NCBI GenBank assembly: GCA_022747635.1 | Contig: JAKTNV010000005.1 | Location: 36,628,336 to 36,692,335 of the forward strand | Reading direction: 5' to 3' | Source of the DNA: Hetaerina americana | Taxonomy: Eukaryota; Arthropoda; Insecta; Odonata; Calopterygidae | Length of the DNA: 64,000 nucleotides | Shown: one piece after another, positions 23,641 through 35,776 of the stretch | How positions within the stretch are numbered: the first letter of the stretch is position 1 | How the letters are laid out: every line of letters begins with the position of its first letter | Notes under the pieces: generated by a model | Seen by the model: the letters and a program-made list of their open reading frames with translations, nothing else | Databases searched by the model: none | Told to the model about the DNA's origin: nothing | Translations under genes and position numbers: made by a program

Positions 23641-26341
23641 AGGCTATTTTTCCCAATTTATTGCATGGCTTATTACTTTTCGGAAAGACCTCGGATAATA
23701 CCTGATCATACAGGATAGTATTCCAGAATGTTTTGTAGCTGATGCGTGAGGTTTAAGCCAAACCCCTCACCAAAGGCAATTATACGACATGACAGTTAAA
23801 TTGTCATTTTGCCACACGTTAATTCGGGTATTATTACACGTTTTGGAGAATGATGGGATGTTCATGGGAAGATAAAGTGGTTTGTGCAGAAGGGAGGAGC
23901 GTATGAGGAGAGATGCATCCGCCAAATCAGAGTGTGGCTAGTGTTGTCTCGAAAATTAATATGGAAGAAAGATCTCTGTGGAGACTGGAGACGAAGCGAT
24001 TAGACCTTGTGGCTTAGGAGGAAAATTTCGTCGTGACCGTCCCGACTTTCCGGTTCAAAAATATTCACACTTAAACTTCAGTGTAAGTCAAACGGCGGAG
24101 TTAGTGAGACATCTAAATCTTCCTCGATACTGACTAGGCCAAGACATGTGCTCACCTTCCATGAAATAAATTTTGAATTCCTGAGGCTCTTGGTGAAAAA
24201 CGTGGGATCGGGAGGAGCTTTGGGGAATTGCGGGGATTGTACAAATTTTGAATCCGGCCCAGCTTCTAAACACTCAACAATTTATTGTCATTTAAGGAGT
24301 GAAGGTGACAATTGACAATGATTTGATGATTACCAACCAATTTTCCCAGAATTATCTGTGTGAGTGTGCATTTCCATAATGATCTCACTAATTTCTCATG
24401 AGATGTTTCGCCCGCTTTTGAATTGCTAACTCGCGACTTCCACTTTCCCACTTGTGGGACTGACTATCAGCAGTTCCGTGCGTGGGTACACTACAAGTTC
24501 AGGGTGTTTTGGTCTTTCTAATATTACACATTCGCAAAGCCTCCCTTTCCTGCTTTTTTTTCTTCCGTGCTAATAGGAGTGAAGAAATGATACTTGGTGT
24601 AGGGTGGACAAGACTGACATGCCTCTCTCATTACCTGCGCCAATGCATGCGTTATATTCCCGTAAGAAGGATTTCTGGTTTGGCATTATTACATATACCG
24701 CATTCAATTATGATGGAGAGAGATAAAGAAAGGAAAGCTGCATTGCTAAGATTTCAGATTGAAAACGGAGAGATGAGCTAGCATTGAAACGAGGATTCAC
24801 TTGGGTGTTAAATTGAACCTCTTGAGAAGATGCAAAAACTGGTGAAGCAATTGTTCCATCGTGCCTGTGTATCATAACAATTATTTATTAACAGCTCTAG
24901 CGAGGGCGTTGAGCAAGTGTTGCAGATTTGAAAAATAAGTCACTTCTACGCCCGATTTTTCAGAAGCGTTTTCATTAATTGATGATTCAGAATTCTATCT
25001 CAGCAGGCTGGGTAAACAGGTACACTATATAGACGCCGGAAGAAATCTTTACGGTTGAGCATCTAAAATCGCCTCTGCGTCTCTTTGCGAAATTATTGAG
25101 GCCTACTGACCTAGGTGTCATCCGATGGATTGGTAGTAAGCCATTGCTGCATTTTTCTTGCTCTCCGCAAATTTGGAATATCCTACCAACTCTAGAAATT
25201 GCTCATCGCCTTCTCCCCTAAAATGTTTTAGCAGGGATATCGCACACTACTTAAGAAAAAGTACGATTTGTTAAAGTAAAAAAAGAAGAAAAATGTATGC
25301 GTCTTGCGTAACATAATTTGTATAAAGGGCTTCTTTAATTTTGCAGCATAAGAAAAATATTCATTCGAACGTGGTATGAAATCTAACGGATGCAAAAGTG
25401 CAGCTAAATTTTGATCGACTGAATTTTTACGCACCATTTCCCAAGCAAAGTAAAAACGATTTATCGAAAAAATAGCTTACTTTATACATTATTTCTAATC
25501 GTGCATTCTAAATTTAACGGATTCATAACTATACCCTCTGCCTATATATCATGCGTATCCCTTTATAACTGTAAGGACCATACAGCTCCTTTACACAGCT
25601 CAGGCGGAGCCCATTGAAAGTTTGTGTCAAAAAGAAGTCATAAAATGTGTGTTAAAACACGACAGAAAATGAGTGTTAGGAGTCCGAGTATTTCGGTATG
25701 TTGAATGGCCCCACGGTAAGGAAATGGAATGCTTTGCTTTGGTTGGCTTTGAATGGATGGTAGCTACTGCAACCCTGCGCAGGCGGCCCGCGTTCGAGAC
25801 TGGAACGAAATATTTTTGGCCGACCAAAAATGTGATTGGGATTGTCTAATTATCATATGACACAGATAGGCGTATATATATATGTGTGTGTGTGTTTGTG
25901 TATATGAGTAAATGTATGCTCGTAATTCATGCGTATGAATGAAATCATATTTGTGCAGGTTTAGCTGGTAGCCTAACACCCGCCACCACACGCCATCTCT
26001 CTTCCTCTATTTTGTAAATCCTTTTTTCTCCCGAATAACAATCTCATACGAGAATTATTGCCGGTATTGGTTTAGACCGTTAAAAGGTGGATGATAAAAC
26101 ATATATTGTGAGCTGTTGTGATTCTTCGTTATTTCTTTTCAGGAAAGAAATTTTTTCGTATGACTGTAGGCACAACAGCAGAAAGCCTTTTTTTAAAGTG
26201 GATATTTTGCTTACAGCAAACCCTGAACCGAATGTAGCCGTCGTGGCGCGCCACGCTTCAGATATCTCATAAGCTCTCTTTTCTCAGTTTAGCCCACGCG
26301 TGTGGAAGACTCGCCCCTCCGTCTCCATTTCCTGACGAGCA
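23641..26341. other. No gene recognised
   Basis: No coding frame that I trust. GCGTTCGAGACTGG near 25790 is B-box-like and may mark another decayed SINE. Confidence 0.45.
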
Positions 26342-26577
26342 TCAAACGCGGAACCGCAACCAGGGGTGCGCACACCGAGTAAATTTCGATATGTAGGACT
26401 TCAATTTCTCCCGGCGGATGATGGCAGTGAATTCTTCTCGGGATTTCATCCGGGTAATCTCCTCCATCTCCATCGCTGCCGACGTTTCGATGAAATCCTT
26501 TTCCATCGTCATCAGGGCCGAAATTTCGATAGTTTCTGGATCGGCGGCAGTCAGGGGGAGGAGGGAATGCGAGAGGA
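26342..26577 (-). CDS. Unrecognised gene, last exon
   Basis: 236 bp from the acceptor to TGA. Codes a Met/Glu/Lys-rich, probably helical 77-residue tail ending AHPWLRFRV. The intron before it (26578-29662) contains a (TA)n tract. Confidence 0.45.
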
Positions 26578-27615
26578 CTGGAGAAACAGGAATATCTTCA
26601 AGATGGTTAGGAGAGGATGAGGGGATATGAAAGGAGTTTGCGTAGGGTGGGGCACGCTTATGAGGGTCCGTTGGGAGCCTGGAGTGATGGGGAGGGTGCG
26701 GGGAGGAGGATGGAGGGATGGCGGAGGCAGGAAGGTGGGAGGGGAGGAAGGAAGTGAGTTTTTGGACAGAAGGTTAAGGGTGAGGTGAGGCGAAAGAGGA
26801 GTTGAAGCAGATAATCTTTTCAAGATGCGAGAATTCTTTCAAACTTCCGAACAGGATTAAAGGGTAAAGGTCCCCCTACGTGTAGTGTTTTGCAAGAGCA
26901 CAGGAGAGGACAAAACCCAGCAAACACAAATGACTATAATGAGGGTCAAGAAACCAGTTTCTCCAACTATCCTCCGTAGTCCGCTAATGCTTTTGGATGT
27001 AAGTACGACATACTCAAGTGAACTCGAAGGAGCATGAGTTTCTGCTCGCGTTTCACAATTTATTTCAAAAATTGAACTGCCATGAATTGCATTTTAATCC
27101 CATATACTACATGTATGACTAACAGATCAGGTATAATCTATAAACGTACCGCCGTTACAGATCTATCAACTTCAAAGAAGGCGTAATTCTATTTTCGACG
27201 AATTTGATGTCCCTTTGGTGATGACATGTGCGATCATGGATGATATGTCTATGACCTTGATTTTTACGGTTCTATGGTTATAAAGCACGTTTCAACATCA
27301 TTTATTCTTCTTATTTTCTGATCAAGAAGAGAAACCTTGAAATTATGGCGAAAAATTGGCACATTTCCTGTAAAAATGAAGAATTAAGAAATTGTGCGAG
27401 GCAAAACTCCGAAAAGTGCTATGAAAGTTATACCAAGTTACAAAATTATGTTTCAAAAAGTTTCTCGTTGAGTTTGTGCTTGGTATTACGCTGACTGGTG
27501 GGACTCGGTTGGTTTGGTAGGCTAAGTGTTCGCTGGATGATGTTTTCCGATTAGGTTCTTTCGTGTGCATTGGATTGTGATGTAAATATTTTCTTATTTG
27601 TTATCATAGTGTGCC

Positions 27616-27688
<73 letters not shown>

Positions 27689-30209
27689 TATCCACCCATG
27701 GACCGAAATGGCGTAAGTTAGCTTTATAAGTTTCTCTATGGCTGTTAAACAGTATCTTAAACATTTGAGTTTTCACCCCAAAAATTGTTTTAGGTTCAAT
27801 ATAATTTGAAACTTAGATGACCATGCCTGATATTAGGGTTTTACCATTTTTTCTGTTCAAATCCGAATGAAACATCCTGTTATCACCAGTCAGGGACTCT
27901 GAAAGATCTTCCATCCTGATTAAATCTACCAATTTTGCTCTACTTCTCTATTCTTTCCAGTTTTTGGGAAAAAATTCTTGGGCGTGAAAATAGATTTACG
28001 TAGTGAAATCATAAGTGATAAAATAAATTATCACCTTCACTAAAAATTTCTTTCGAGGGAAATATCTTGGCGCAGAATTTTTAAAGTGAAATGACATAAT
28101 TTATTATGACCGTTATTCTTACAAATGGATTTTCTCCCTCAACTGAATTGAAGAACCCTCCAGGAAGCACATTTGATTTCGTCTCTATGGTTTTTCGAGG
28201 ACATTTATTTTTTGAATGGGCAGTTCGAATCATGTGAAAGTTAAAATTGCACTGTAATGGAAAATCAAAACCACCCGCCGTTCAATTCTATGGTATGAAA
28301 TGAACTTGTAAAATAGTAATATTCCAAAATGTAACTGTTAACGCATTTTCAATGACTTTTCCGGTTGTGAATCGTCTTAGCTAATTTCTGCAAGGTAATT
28401 GGTTCCAATGCAACCGTGAATACTTTGGGGGTCGGGATATTCACGCATTATTTATGGCAATATTGGAGTATTGGGTATGATATTAAATATGTTATTTCTG
28501 TTAGAGATTTTTTCATGCGGTCGTAGTAATTAGTAATCAGATTCTTGACAAAGTATTACATCAAATATCTCGCCCTGAGAAATCGTGTACGGCCTCTTAT
28601 ATCTAATTTCTGAGCAGTAACTACCTACTGTTAGTGAAATTTTCTAAGTCAAGTGTCATTTGAGGTACTCTTTGAGTCTTCAGGTTGTAGAAAAAAACTT
28701 TGCTTTTAAATACCTTTAGAAAACAAATGGAATGTAGAACTATAGTAATGCTAATAATTTTTCTTAACCAGATGGATGACGTGTAATCCGCTCCGCGTAG
28801 TTTTTGAAACCACTCAAATTACTTGCATTAACTGTGTAAGTTAAAAGACTGGGTAAACATTTGTCGGCAAATTTTTTAAACAATGATTTATATTTTTGTT
28901 CACTTCACTTTCCTTTTCATTCGTAAATCCTATTGGGGTATTTTTCAACTGTTAGCAATCGCTCTTCCATGAGGAGATTACTGCTAAAATATGTTAAAAG
29001 GACATTCCAAGTGCGTTTGAAAGCAGTGTAATTACGATTTTCCGAATCTTTAACTAAATATCCATTGTGTTTCCTTGGCATGATAGTATTGTTTTGCCCT
29101 CAACTATCCTCAAACATCCGCTTCGCACCTATGACTAACCGCCTCTACTCATTCGTATGCATTTAGGGAAACGCCTACAAGCGCATTAAAGCATTACAGC
29201 AACGCTCCAAATAGTTTTGCTTGCGTCACGCTTTCGATATCGGTTTCTATAACCGAAAAAGTAAGTCTGAAGCCTTCGCCTAAAATATATTTGAATGCGA
29301 TCACGATGTCGTCACGTTACCCTGCCGTCAACTCTTTCGTCGCTCGGTTCGACGAATATTATGTATGAACTTAAAGCGAATAAAACAATTTGGTGTGATA
29401 TAACGTCGGGAATACTTAGATTACGTAAACATTGTTGACTCCAACTGTCAATGAGTAAAATCAAAGCAATGAAACCGGTGGTTTATCGCTTTCTTTCACC
29501 AGTTGTTTCCCCATTAATTTGACCATCACGCTCGACTTTTACTCAACAGTGGTGACAATAATATCTCGCTCCCTAAAGCATCCCGACATTCAAATAGTGT
29601 CAACAGATAACAATTGTGAATTGAAACCTTAACTCTGTATGAATGAGCAAACTTCCGCTTACCTCTTGCGCTTGTCTGAGTTCCCTGTGAGGAGGTGTAG
29701 AAGACTTCAGCTTTAATCGGACTGGAGTCCCTCGACGGAAAGATGATTTCCAGGCCCTCCGGTCGAGGGAGATGGCGTTGATGCTGGAAAGGGTTCTTTG
29801 GAACTGCGACTGGGAAAGGAAGGGATATGCGAGTTGGACGAAGGGTGAGAGTTGGGTAGGCGAGGGGGGGGCGGGTTGAGGCTGGCGGGGGTAGGAGGGT
29901 TTTTACTCGGGGGAAAGGGATGGGGGAAGGAGTCTGGAACAGCTGCCGTGCTGGATATGTGGAGAAATGGCTGGAGTGTGAGAGAGGAGACTCGGAGGAG
30001 AGGGTGAGAGGGCTCCTGGGTGAGGGAGTGAGATCTTCTCTCAAGAGGGCGTCTTGTTTAGACTGCGCGTAAAATCGGAGCAGAGCATGGGGGAATTCCT
30101 CACCCTCCTCTGGAAGGATCATCAGTGCCTTTCGCGTGACATCATGAAAAAGCGTGTTACAGAGCATATGGGGATGCGGATGAGAGTGGACACCCTGTAT
30201 CAAATGCAC
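26342..30209 (-). CDS. Unrecognised gene, two 3' exons (partial)
   Basis: I do not recognise this protein. The upstream block (30209 to 29663) is open for 182 codons and ends at a strong donor (CAAGAG|GTAAGC). The downstream block (26577 to 26342) follows a pyrimidine-rich acceptor (CCTGTTTCTCCAG). The phases match (1 base + 2 bases) and the join reads on for 78 residues to TGA. The protein of up to 260 aa begins with an HPHPH run, then FPHALLRFYAQSKQDALLRE, a Pro/Ser/Leu-rich low-complexity middle, and a charged helical C-terminus containing MEMEEITRMKSREEF and IIRREKLKSYISKF. That C-terminal block looks protein-like rather than random. No signal peptide or membrane segment is seen. The first ATG is at 30167, but a stop lies just before codon 1 of the block and a weak ATACAG acceptor could join earlier exons. 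Only splice logic and composition support this; transcript evidence is lacking. Confidence 0.45.
26578..29662. other. Putative intron of the unrecognised gene
   Basis: 3085 bp bounded by GTAAGC and TTTCTCCAG on the minus strand. Contains the (AT)n tract at 27618-27688. Confidence 0.4.
27618..27688. repeat. (AT)n then (AC)n microsatellite
   Basis: About 63 bp of AT repeats followed by four AC units, in the putative intron of the unrecognised gene. Confidence 0.97.
29663..30209 (-). CDS. Unrecognised gene, upstream exon
   Basis: Open block ending at the GTAAGC donor at 29662. The 5' limit is uncertain: either an initiating ATG at 30167 or an acceptor near 30196. Clearly less AT-rich than the flanks; Pro/Ser/Leu-rich. 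Confidence 0.42.
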
Positions 30210-32017
30210 TCAATTTGCACGGTATGGGTCTGTGTGAGACTTGAGTGCAGACTTGATAATTATGAAACAAAACGATACAATTGGCAGCACCATGCCCATC
30301 GTATTACCCTCCCTTGGCTGCCGCAGGGAATTCGGATTTTCTCCAGGACAATTCAAATTTTTTTTAGTTCCCCGGGGAATATCAAAAAATGGAAGAAATG
30401 CCAAGACTGTGGGTTACTATAAGTGTATATCTCTCACCCGTGGCATTCTCCTCGAGTGGGCGTGGGTGCGGCCGTACCCACGCAAGTGGCGGGTTGAGGG
30501 GAGAAGTTAGAAGAGGAGCGTTCTTATAATTATTTTACTCCGTTGTATGTATGGCTGTAAAAATTCGAGTGGAATCACTAATGGCTCGGATTTACACACT
30601 CAATCGAGGCGGTTGAGAAGTATTTGCATATTTTGTCACGAGTGTACGCATTGCTCCAGCACACGTAGCTCTTCGTTCATTGATTAAAAGGTGCGTACCT
30701 TCTGTATATTCTCGGAAAAGAACAGTGTGTGCAATTTGCCTGCCTGGTAAGAAAAGGCTCACTTGTATTCTAAGGTTAACAGATGCATCTTAATCTGTAT
30801 GCATGCACCTCATATCGCATCTACAATTATTCTATCCATTCATACTTTTTTTAGTTTTCACGATCATGCTATTTTTTAAAATCCCTTTACTCAACCAATT
30901 CTACGGCATTTATTTCGACAGATCGCGTACTTAAATCCAACTATTCGTTATTCTTTTAATATATCCATGGATTCAGTCCATTAGATTAACTCTCTTGCCA
31001 TGATATTTTCACGAGGGTATGTTTAAGAGAATCTTGGACGAAAATCTACCCTCTAGAGTCAAGGGCTCTTCCGCAAAAAGATAAAACACAATCCTTTTTA
31101 AGGTAATAGCAGCATTACAGCTTAAGCTGCCCTTCGGCGGATTTCGGGAAATTTCCCGGCAGGTATCACTAAGGCCACATAATAGGTCCTCCGGAAAAGA
31201 AGTCTAGAGGTTTGGGGGGTTAAGGTTCCTTGAAGTTGAGCGATGTCGTACAAAAGGGTGGAGTGGTCTGGACCATTTGACGACCGAAATTTAACGTTTT
31301 TTCCTAGGGTTACAAAATTAATAATTTCAAATTGTTTTCCATATTAGACGGAAAGTAAAATTCCTCGTACTTAAAACAGAGATGGTGACGTCGGAAGAAG
31401 TTGTGTGTTCGGATGGATTTTGTGTTTACTATTCTTTAACCCTTCAAGTGAGGAGAGAATTTATATAAAACCCAGTGGAGAGGCCGGAGGAGATTTTAAA
31501 AATAGCCCTCTTTTAAGATGAAGTTGCTTAAAAAATCGTTACTTCCGAATTCAAAGTGCGTTTAACTTGAGAAATGATTCGTCAATGAGAGAATGATTCG
31601 TCATTACTTCCTAAATTTCCCTTGTAACATGGAATGTTACAAGGGAATTCCATTCCATTTGAAAAGAAATTCCATTCATTATTTAACTTAGTCGCAGAAG
31701 TAATTGAATGAAAGGCAAAAATAATTGATTAATCATTATGAATTTATAATGAATTCATAATAAAAGATACATAAAAATATAAAAAGCGCCTGCGAATGTT
31801 TTTCTATATCCTAAGATCTGGCATCAGAAGAAAACAAGATAATATCGAGCAAGGGAGAACCCACGTGTTGAACTTGCCTGTTTTTTCACTGATTCAATCA
31901 CTAAATTATGATCCGTGTCATGCAATGATGTTAAAAATGGAGATGGGAAGAGAGAATCCAAATCATATTTTTAATAAATGGCAAATGTTATCATATTTGA
32001 CTGTATTTTTGGTTTTG
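30210..32017. other. No gene recognised
   Basis: May contain further 5' exons of the unrecognised gene, but none could be picked. GGAATGTTACAAGGGAATTCC near 31630 is part of a small palindromic patch. Confidence 0.45.
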
Positions 32018-32021
32018 AGGC

Positions 32022-32744
32022 TGTGACGCGGTATTTAATTTATAGATAAATTTTCCCCGATACCGCGAGACAAGGGAGGCCGCGACTCTACTTGTTTTGA
32101 GGGCGCCAGGCTAGCCGCATGGCTAGCCGCAGAGTCACGCCGCTGGCTGTCACCTGGCCCATCACACTCCTCGTCTCAGGGGAGGGCTCGCTCACCTTTT
32201 ATGTGCCCCGGGGTGGGCAGCGGCTCTTCAGCTGAAATCACGAGGGACGCAAGGAGGCGCATAAAAATGGACTCCGACGAGTAAACTTCATAAGAACTAT
32301 TTATTATCACAAGAAAAGGTGTGGGCGCTCCCAAGCAAACATGACGCGCGGTGCCGACGCCTGCTGGGCCACGATGTTGGGTGGCCGCTCGGCTGCAGCC
32401 GAAGATGGCCGCCTCGCTGTCGACTGCTGGCTCCCGATGTTCCGGTCGGGGCCTGCGGGGGGCCCACACGGCGAGGTCGGTTGCTGGCACGCGCACCCCC
32501 GGTGTTCGCAGGCTGTCGGTGACTCGACGATGATAGCACACGACCTTCTCTCTCGGGCATCTCACAACGAACTCTGCTTCCCACGTGTTGGCCGGCACTC
32601 TCCGCGCGCGGCGCGCCCCGCTCTTCTTTTTTTCTTACATACATTGTCGGCGCCCACAAATAGCGCCCCGCCGTTCTACGGCTCGCGAGAGGGGCGCGCG
32701 TATTCGAACTGGGCAAGTGACGCTGCGCCAAGCACAACGTCACA
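32022..32744 (-). repeat. 3' LTR of the gypsy element
   Basis: 723 bp, 2 mismatches to the other LTR. AATAAA on the minus strand at 32300-32305 is a candidate polyadenylation signal. Open frames up to 161 codons inside the LTR occur because it is GC-rich; they have no family match I can see. Confidence 0.95.
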
Positions 32745-32746
32745 TA

Positions 32747-32756
32747 CCCCCTCCCT
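32747..32756 (-). other. Gypsy polypurine tract
   Basis: Minus-strand AGGGAGGGGG, followed by TA and the 3' LTR. Position and composition fit the plus-strand primer. Confidence 0.8.
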
Positions 32757-33265
32757 AAGCCGGACACTCGTCCGAGTGGACCGCTTACAAACGAGCCTGC
32801 AACTTAAACCTATGAACACAATATAATAACAACAATTTCACAGATTTCTACCAGTAGTTCACTCAGTTTTGAGATTCTGTCTTCAGCTATTGGATAGAAA
32901 ATGGATAGCACAACTTTTTCTAATTTTAACCACATTCTCTATGAACATCAAGTAATACATTTGGTATGAACAAACTTTTGGCATGAATCTTTCATACATT
33001 CCAAGGGAATTTCTCACAAAATTTCAACAAAAGCATCACTCGCTCAGATAATTCACTCTATAAAAGGCAGTACGTCCTCAGCTCAAACACATCACACCTC
33101 GTTTGCAAACTTTCATTCACCACAATTCAAGGGCTATGTGCCATAGCAACAATAATGTCCGACAGAGATTTTCACATCATTGAAAAATAAATCGCTCACT
33201 TTGACACACAGACAAGATAACATGAGGCAAACACACAATGCTGACCTATTGCATAATACCAAAAT

Positions 33266-35776
33266 TCATAAGGATTTTTTTTGAGAGTGTGCTCCGTGGG
33301 CTTGGCGCTCGGAGGACTCACCACTTTGACGAGTGGATCTTGGTGCTATATATCTTTTCAAGTCGCCAATATCTACTTTCGCGTTTTGCTTATTGGAACG
33401 CGTTTCTACGATATAGACTGTTGGAGACAGTTTTTTTAGTATCGCGATTGGTCCTTCAAATTTAGGGGCTAGCTTGGCTGAAAACCTATCAATCCCACTG
33501 GACAGATGGTGGGTCCTACGCATTACTAGGTCTCCTACATTAAATTCGATGTTTCTTCTACCCTTATTATACGCTCGCGCCTGTTTTTCCTGAGCTCTCT
33601 CTATGTTCTCGGTTACTAGATCTCGTAATAAGCCTAACCTATCGGCCCTCTTTTTCCACGCTTGTGGATCCAATCTGCTCTCTATGCCTTCCCCCTTCTC
33701 AAGCTCGCGCCGCAAACTCTTCACTGGCAGTGGATGCCTTCCGAAGTTCAAGTAGGCTGGCGAGATCTTCGTCGAGGCCTGCTTCGCGGTGTTGACTGCA
33801 TGCCTTAGTTCGTGTAAATGCTGATCCCAGTCTCTATGGTCTTTTTCTACAAACATCGCGATGGCCGTCTTCAGCGTTCGATTGGATCTTTCCACTGGGT
33901 TTGCCTGAGCATGGTATGGAGGCGTTGTTGTATGCGTTATTCCATACTCTGCCAATGCTTCTCTTACGCATTTGCTATCAAACTCTTTTCCATTATCTGT
34001 CAAGAGATACTCCGGCGTTCCCCAGCGAAATAGGACAAGCTCCTCAAGTGCTTTAACCACGTTGGCCCCTGTAGCAGCCCTGACCGCCTTTAGCTCCACC
34101 CATCTTGAAAATAAGTCCTGAAAGATTATTAAGTACTTGTTCTTGGCTTTGCTAAGCGGAAACTCCATGAGATCTGCTGCTACGATGCTCCATGGCCTCT
34201 CTACCGTTCTTTTACCCAATAGTCCCTGAGGCGCTTGCTGCGACGTTTTGAACTGTTGACAGTCCTGACATTGCCTCACAAAGTTGTGAATGTCGTGATA
34301 GGCCCCTCTCCAATAGTAATCTCGTACGACTCGATCGAATGTCTTTTCCACTCCGAGGTGGCCCGATGAAGGTTCACAATGGGCATCCCTGATGACCCGC
34401 TCTCGACATTCTTTTGGAAGCACGAGTTTCCAGCCCTCTTCACAATCAGCGATTGGACCGAGCAGCTCATCGTACTTGTAACGATACAAGTGGCCCGCTT
34501 CGACCTTCCAATTTTTATACCTCTCCGGATATTTGGTGACTTCCTCGACTCTGCGTTGGTAGTCCTCATCCTTTACTTCCGTAATTTCAGCGATCTTCTC
34601 TTCGCCAGAAAGTTGCTCGTACATACAAGATAGTGCATCAGGCAAATCATGGATTTTACTTCGACGATGCACCACCTCGAGACCTACTATGGTCACTCGA
34701 GCCCCGGGGTCATAGAGCGCAATGTACTCTTTTCCCCCGATCAGGACTGAGACTTGGTCTCTATTCTCTGCCGTCACACTCGCTAAACTCACTCTAGGCG
34801 TGGACTCAACGCCGACTCCCCCTCCCTGAACCGGACACAGCCTATCAGGTTTGTCCTCAATGGTTACAGGGTATATCACACTCTCACTCGACTCATTCCG
34901 GCCCGTCCCTTTGTCGGAACAAAACCGATCCAGAGTGAACAGTACTTGAGGTAATTTCTCATAATCGCTCTCCTGCTCTGATTTCCGGCCCGCATGAAGC
35001 GACTGGGCAGAATCTACATTCCACGCATGTCTCGGCGGGCTTTGTGGCACCGACGAGATGCTCTGAGGCCTCTCACTCATTCTCTCACTCTCTGCTTGCT
35101 TTGGCGGCTGGAGACAGGCTGGCCTGTTCGATCCTACCAAAGACTTGACCCTTTCGCTTTTTTCCGACCTAACGGATTGGCAGAGCGGAGCTGACTCCGT
35201 CGACCAATGCGCCTTCTGCCCCATATGCGGTTGATTTGGTGGGCGGAGACGGGCTGACCCGCTCGGCTCGGCGAAATCAACGGCTGGACAGCAAATATCA
35301 GCTTTGCAGTGGAGGTCGGCCGTCCGTCTCGACTGCTCAGCTGGAGAGCTTTTCCTGATAGCTCCATTGCATTGGCCAGATCGATAGAGGTTGGCTGTCC
35401 ACCTCGATCTGTAGATTTCTTCATCCTTGATCTTTGCCAACGCCTCAGATGGGTGGTGGATGTTGGCTGTCCAACTCGACCCAGGAGCAGATGTTTCATC
35501 TGGCCCATCTGAGTTTATCTCCCTTCCTTTCCCTATACAATCCTTTATTCCACTATTTACATCTCCCTTGATCGAATTTGGTTCGCAGAATTTGGCTGTC
35601 CAACTCGGCTTTTCCAAAATCGAATCACCATTTCCTAACCTAATTGACTTATTCCTATGATTATCTAAATCTAATTCAGCCGGTTTGTGTTCGACGGATT
35701 GGTTTGCGGGGAAGCCGCTTGGGCTAGGCGACTCCCCGCTTGTCCGTTTTCCTGCCGAGTAAACAGGTGTTTGCAA
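33266..35776 (-). pseudogene. Gypsy pol, RT and RNase H deleted, integrase kept
   Basis: 836 open codons in the -1 frame relative to Gag, with no ATG at the front, as expected for expression by frameshifting; GGAAAAC at 35746-35752 (minus) in the overlap is a weak candidate slip site. Order: a long Ser/Pro-rich extension with four WTAN-like repeats (35602 to about 35310), protease core ALYDPGARVTIVG (active site DPG at 34703-34711), then directly the RNase H tail VVHRRSKIHDLPDALS, the integrase zinc-binding region, the catalytic core with ADLMEF, LTDNGKEF and VERSNR (Asp, Asp, Glu all present), and a GPY/F-like end. No chromodomain is seen. Confidence 0.9.

Noticed and set aside
26440..26520. 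Penelope-like tail on the minus strand (GCCCTGATGACG, then ATCGAAACGTCGG)
   Set aside because: The same bases read as a continuous, charged protein segment in the last exon of the candidate gene, with splice support, so coding is the better reading.
32176..32826. Several open frames of 60-161 codons in and next to the LTR, repeated at 37886-38650
   Set aside because: They lie in a GC-rich LTR on both strands and match no family; no gene is needed to explain them.
32757..33265. An env gene in the gypsy element
   Set aside because: Only about 520 nt separate pol from the 3' LTR, with no open frame of useful length.
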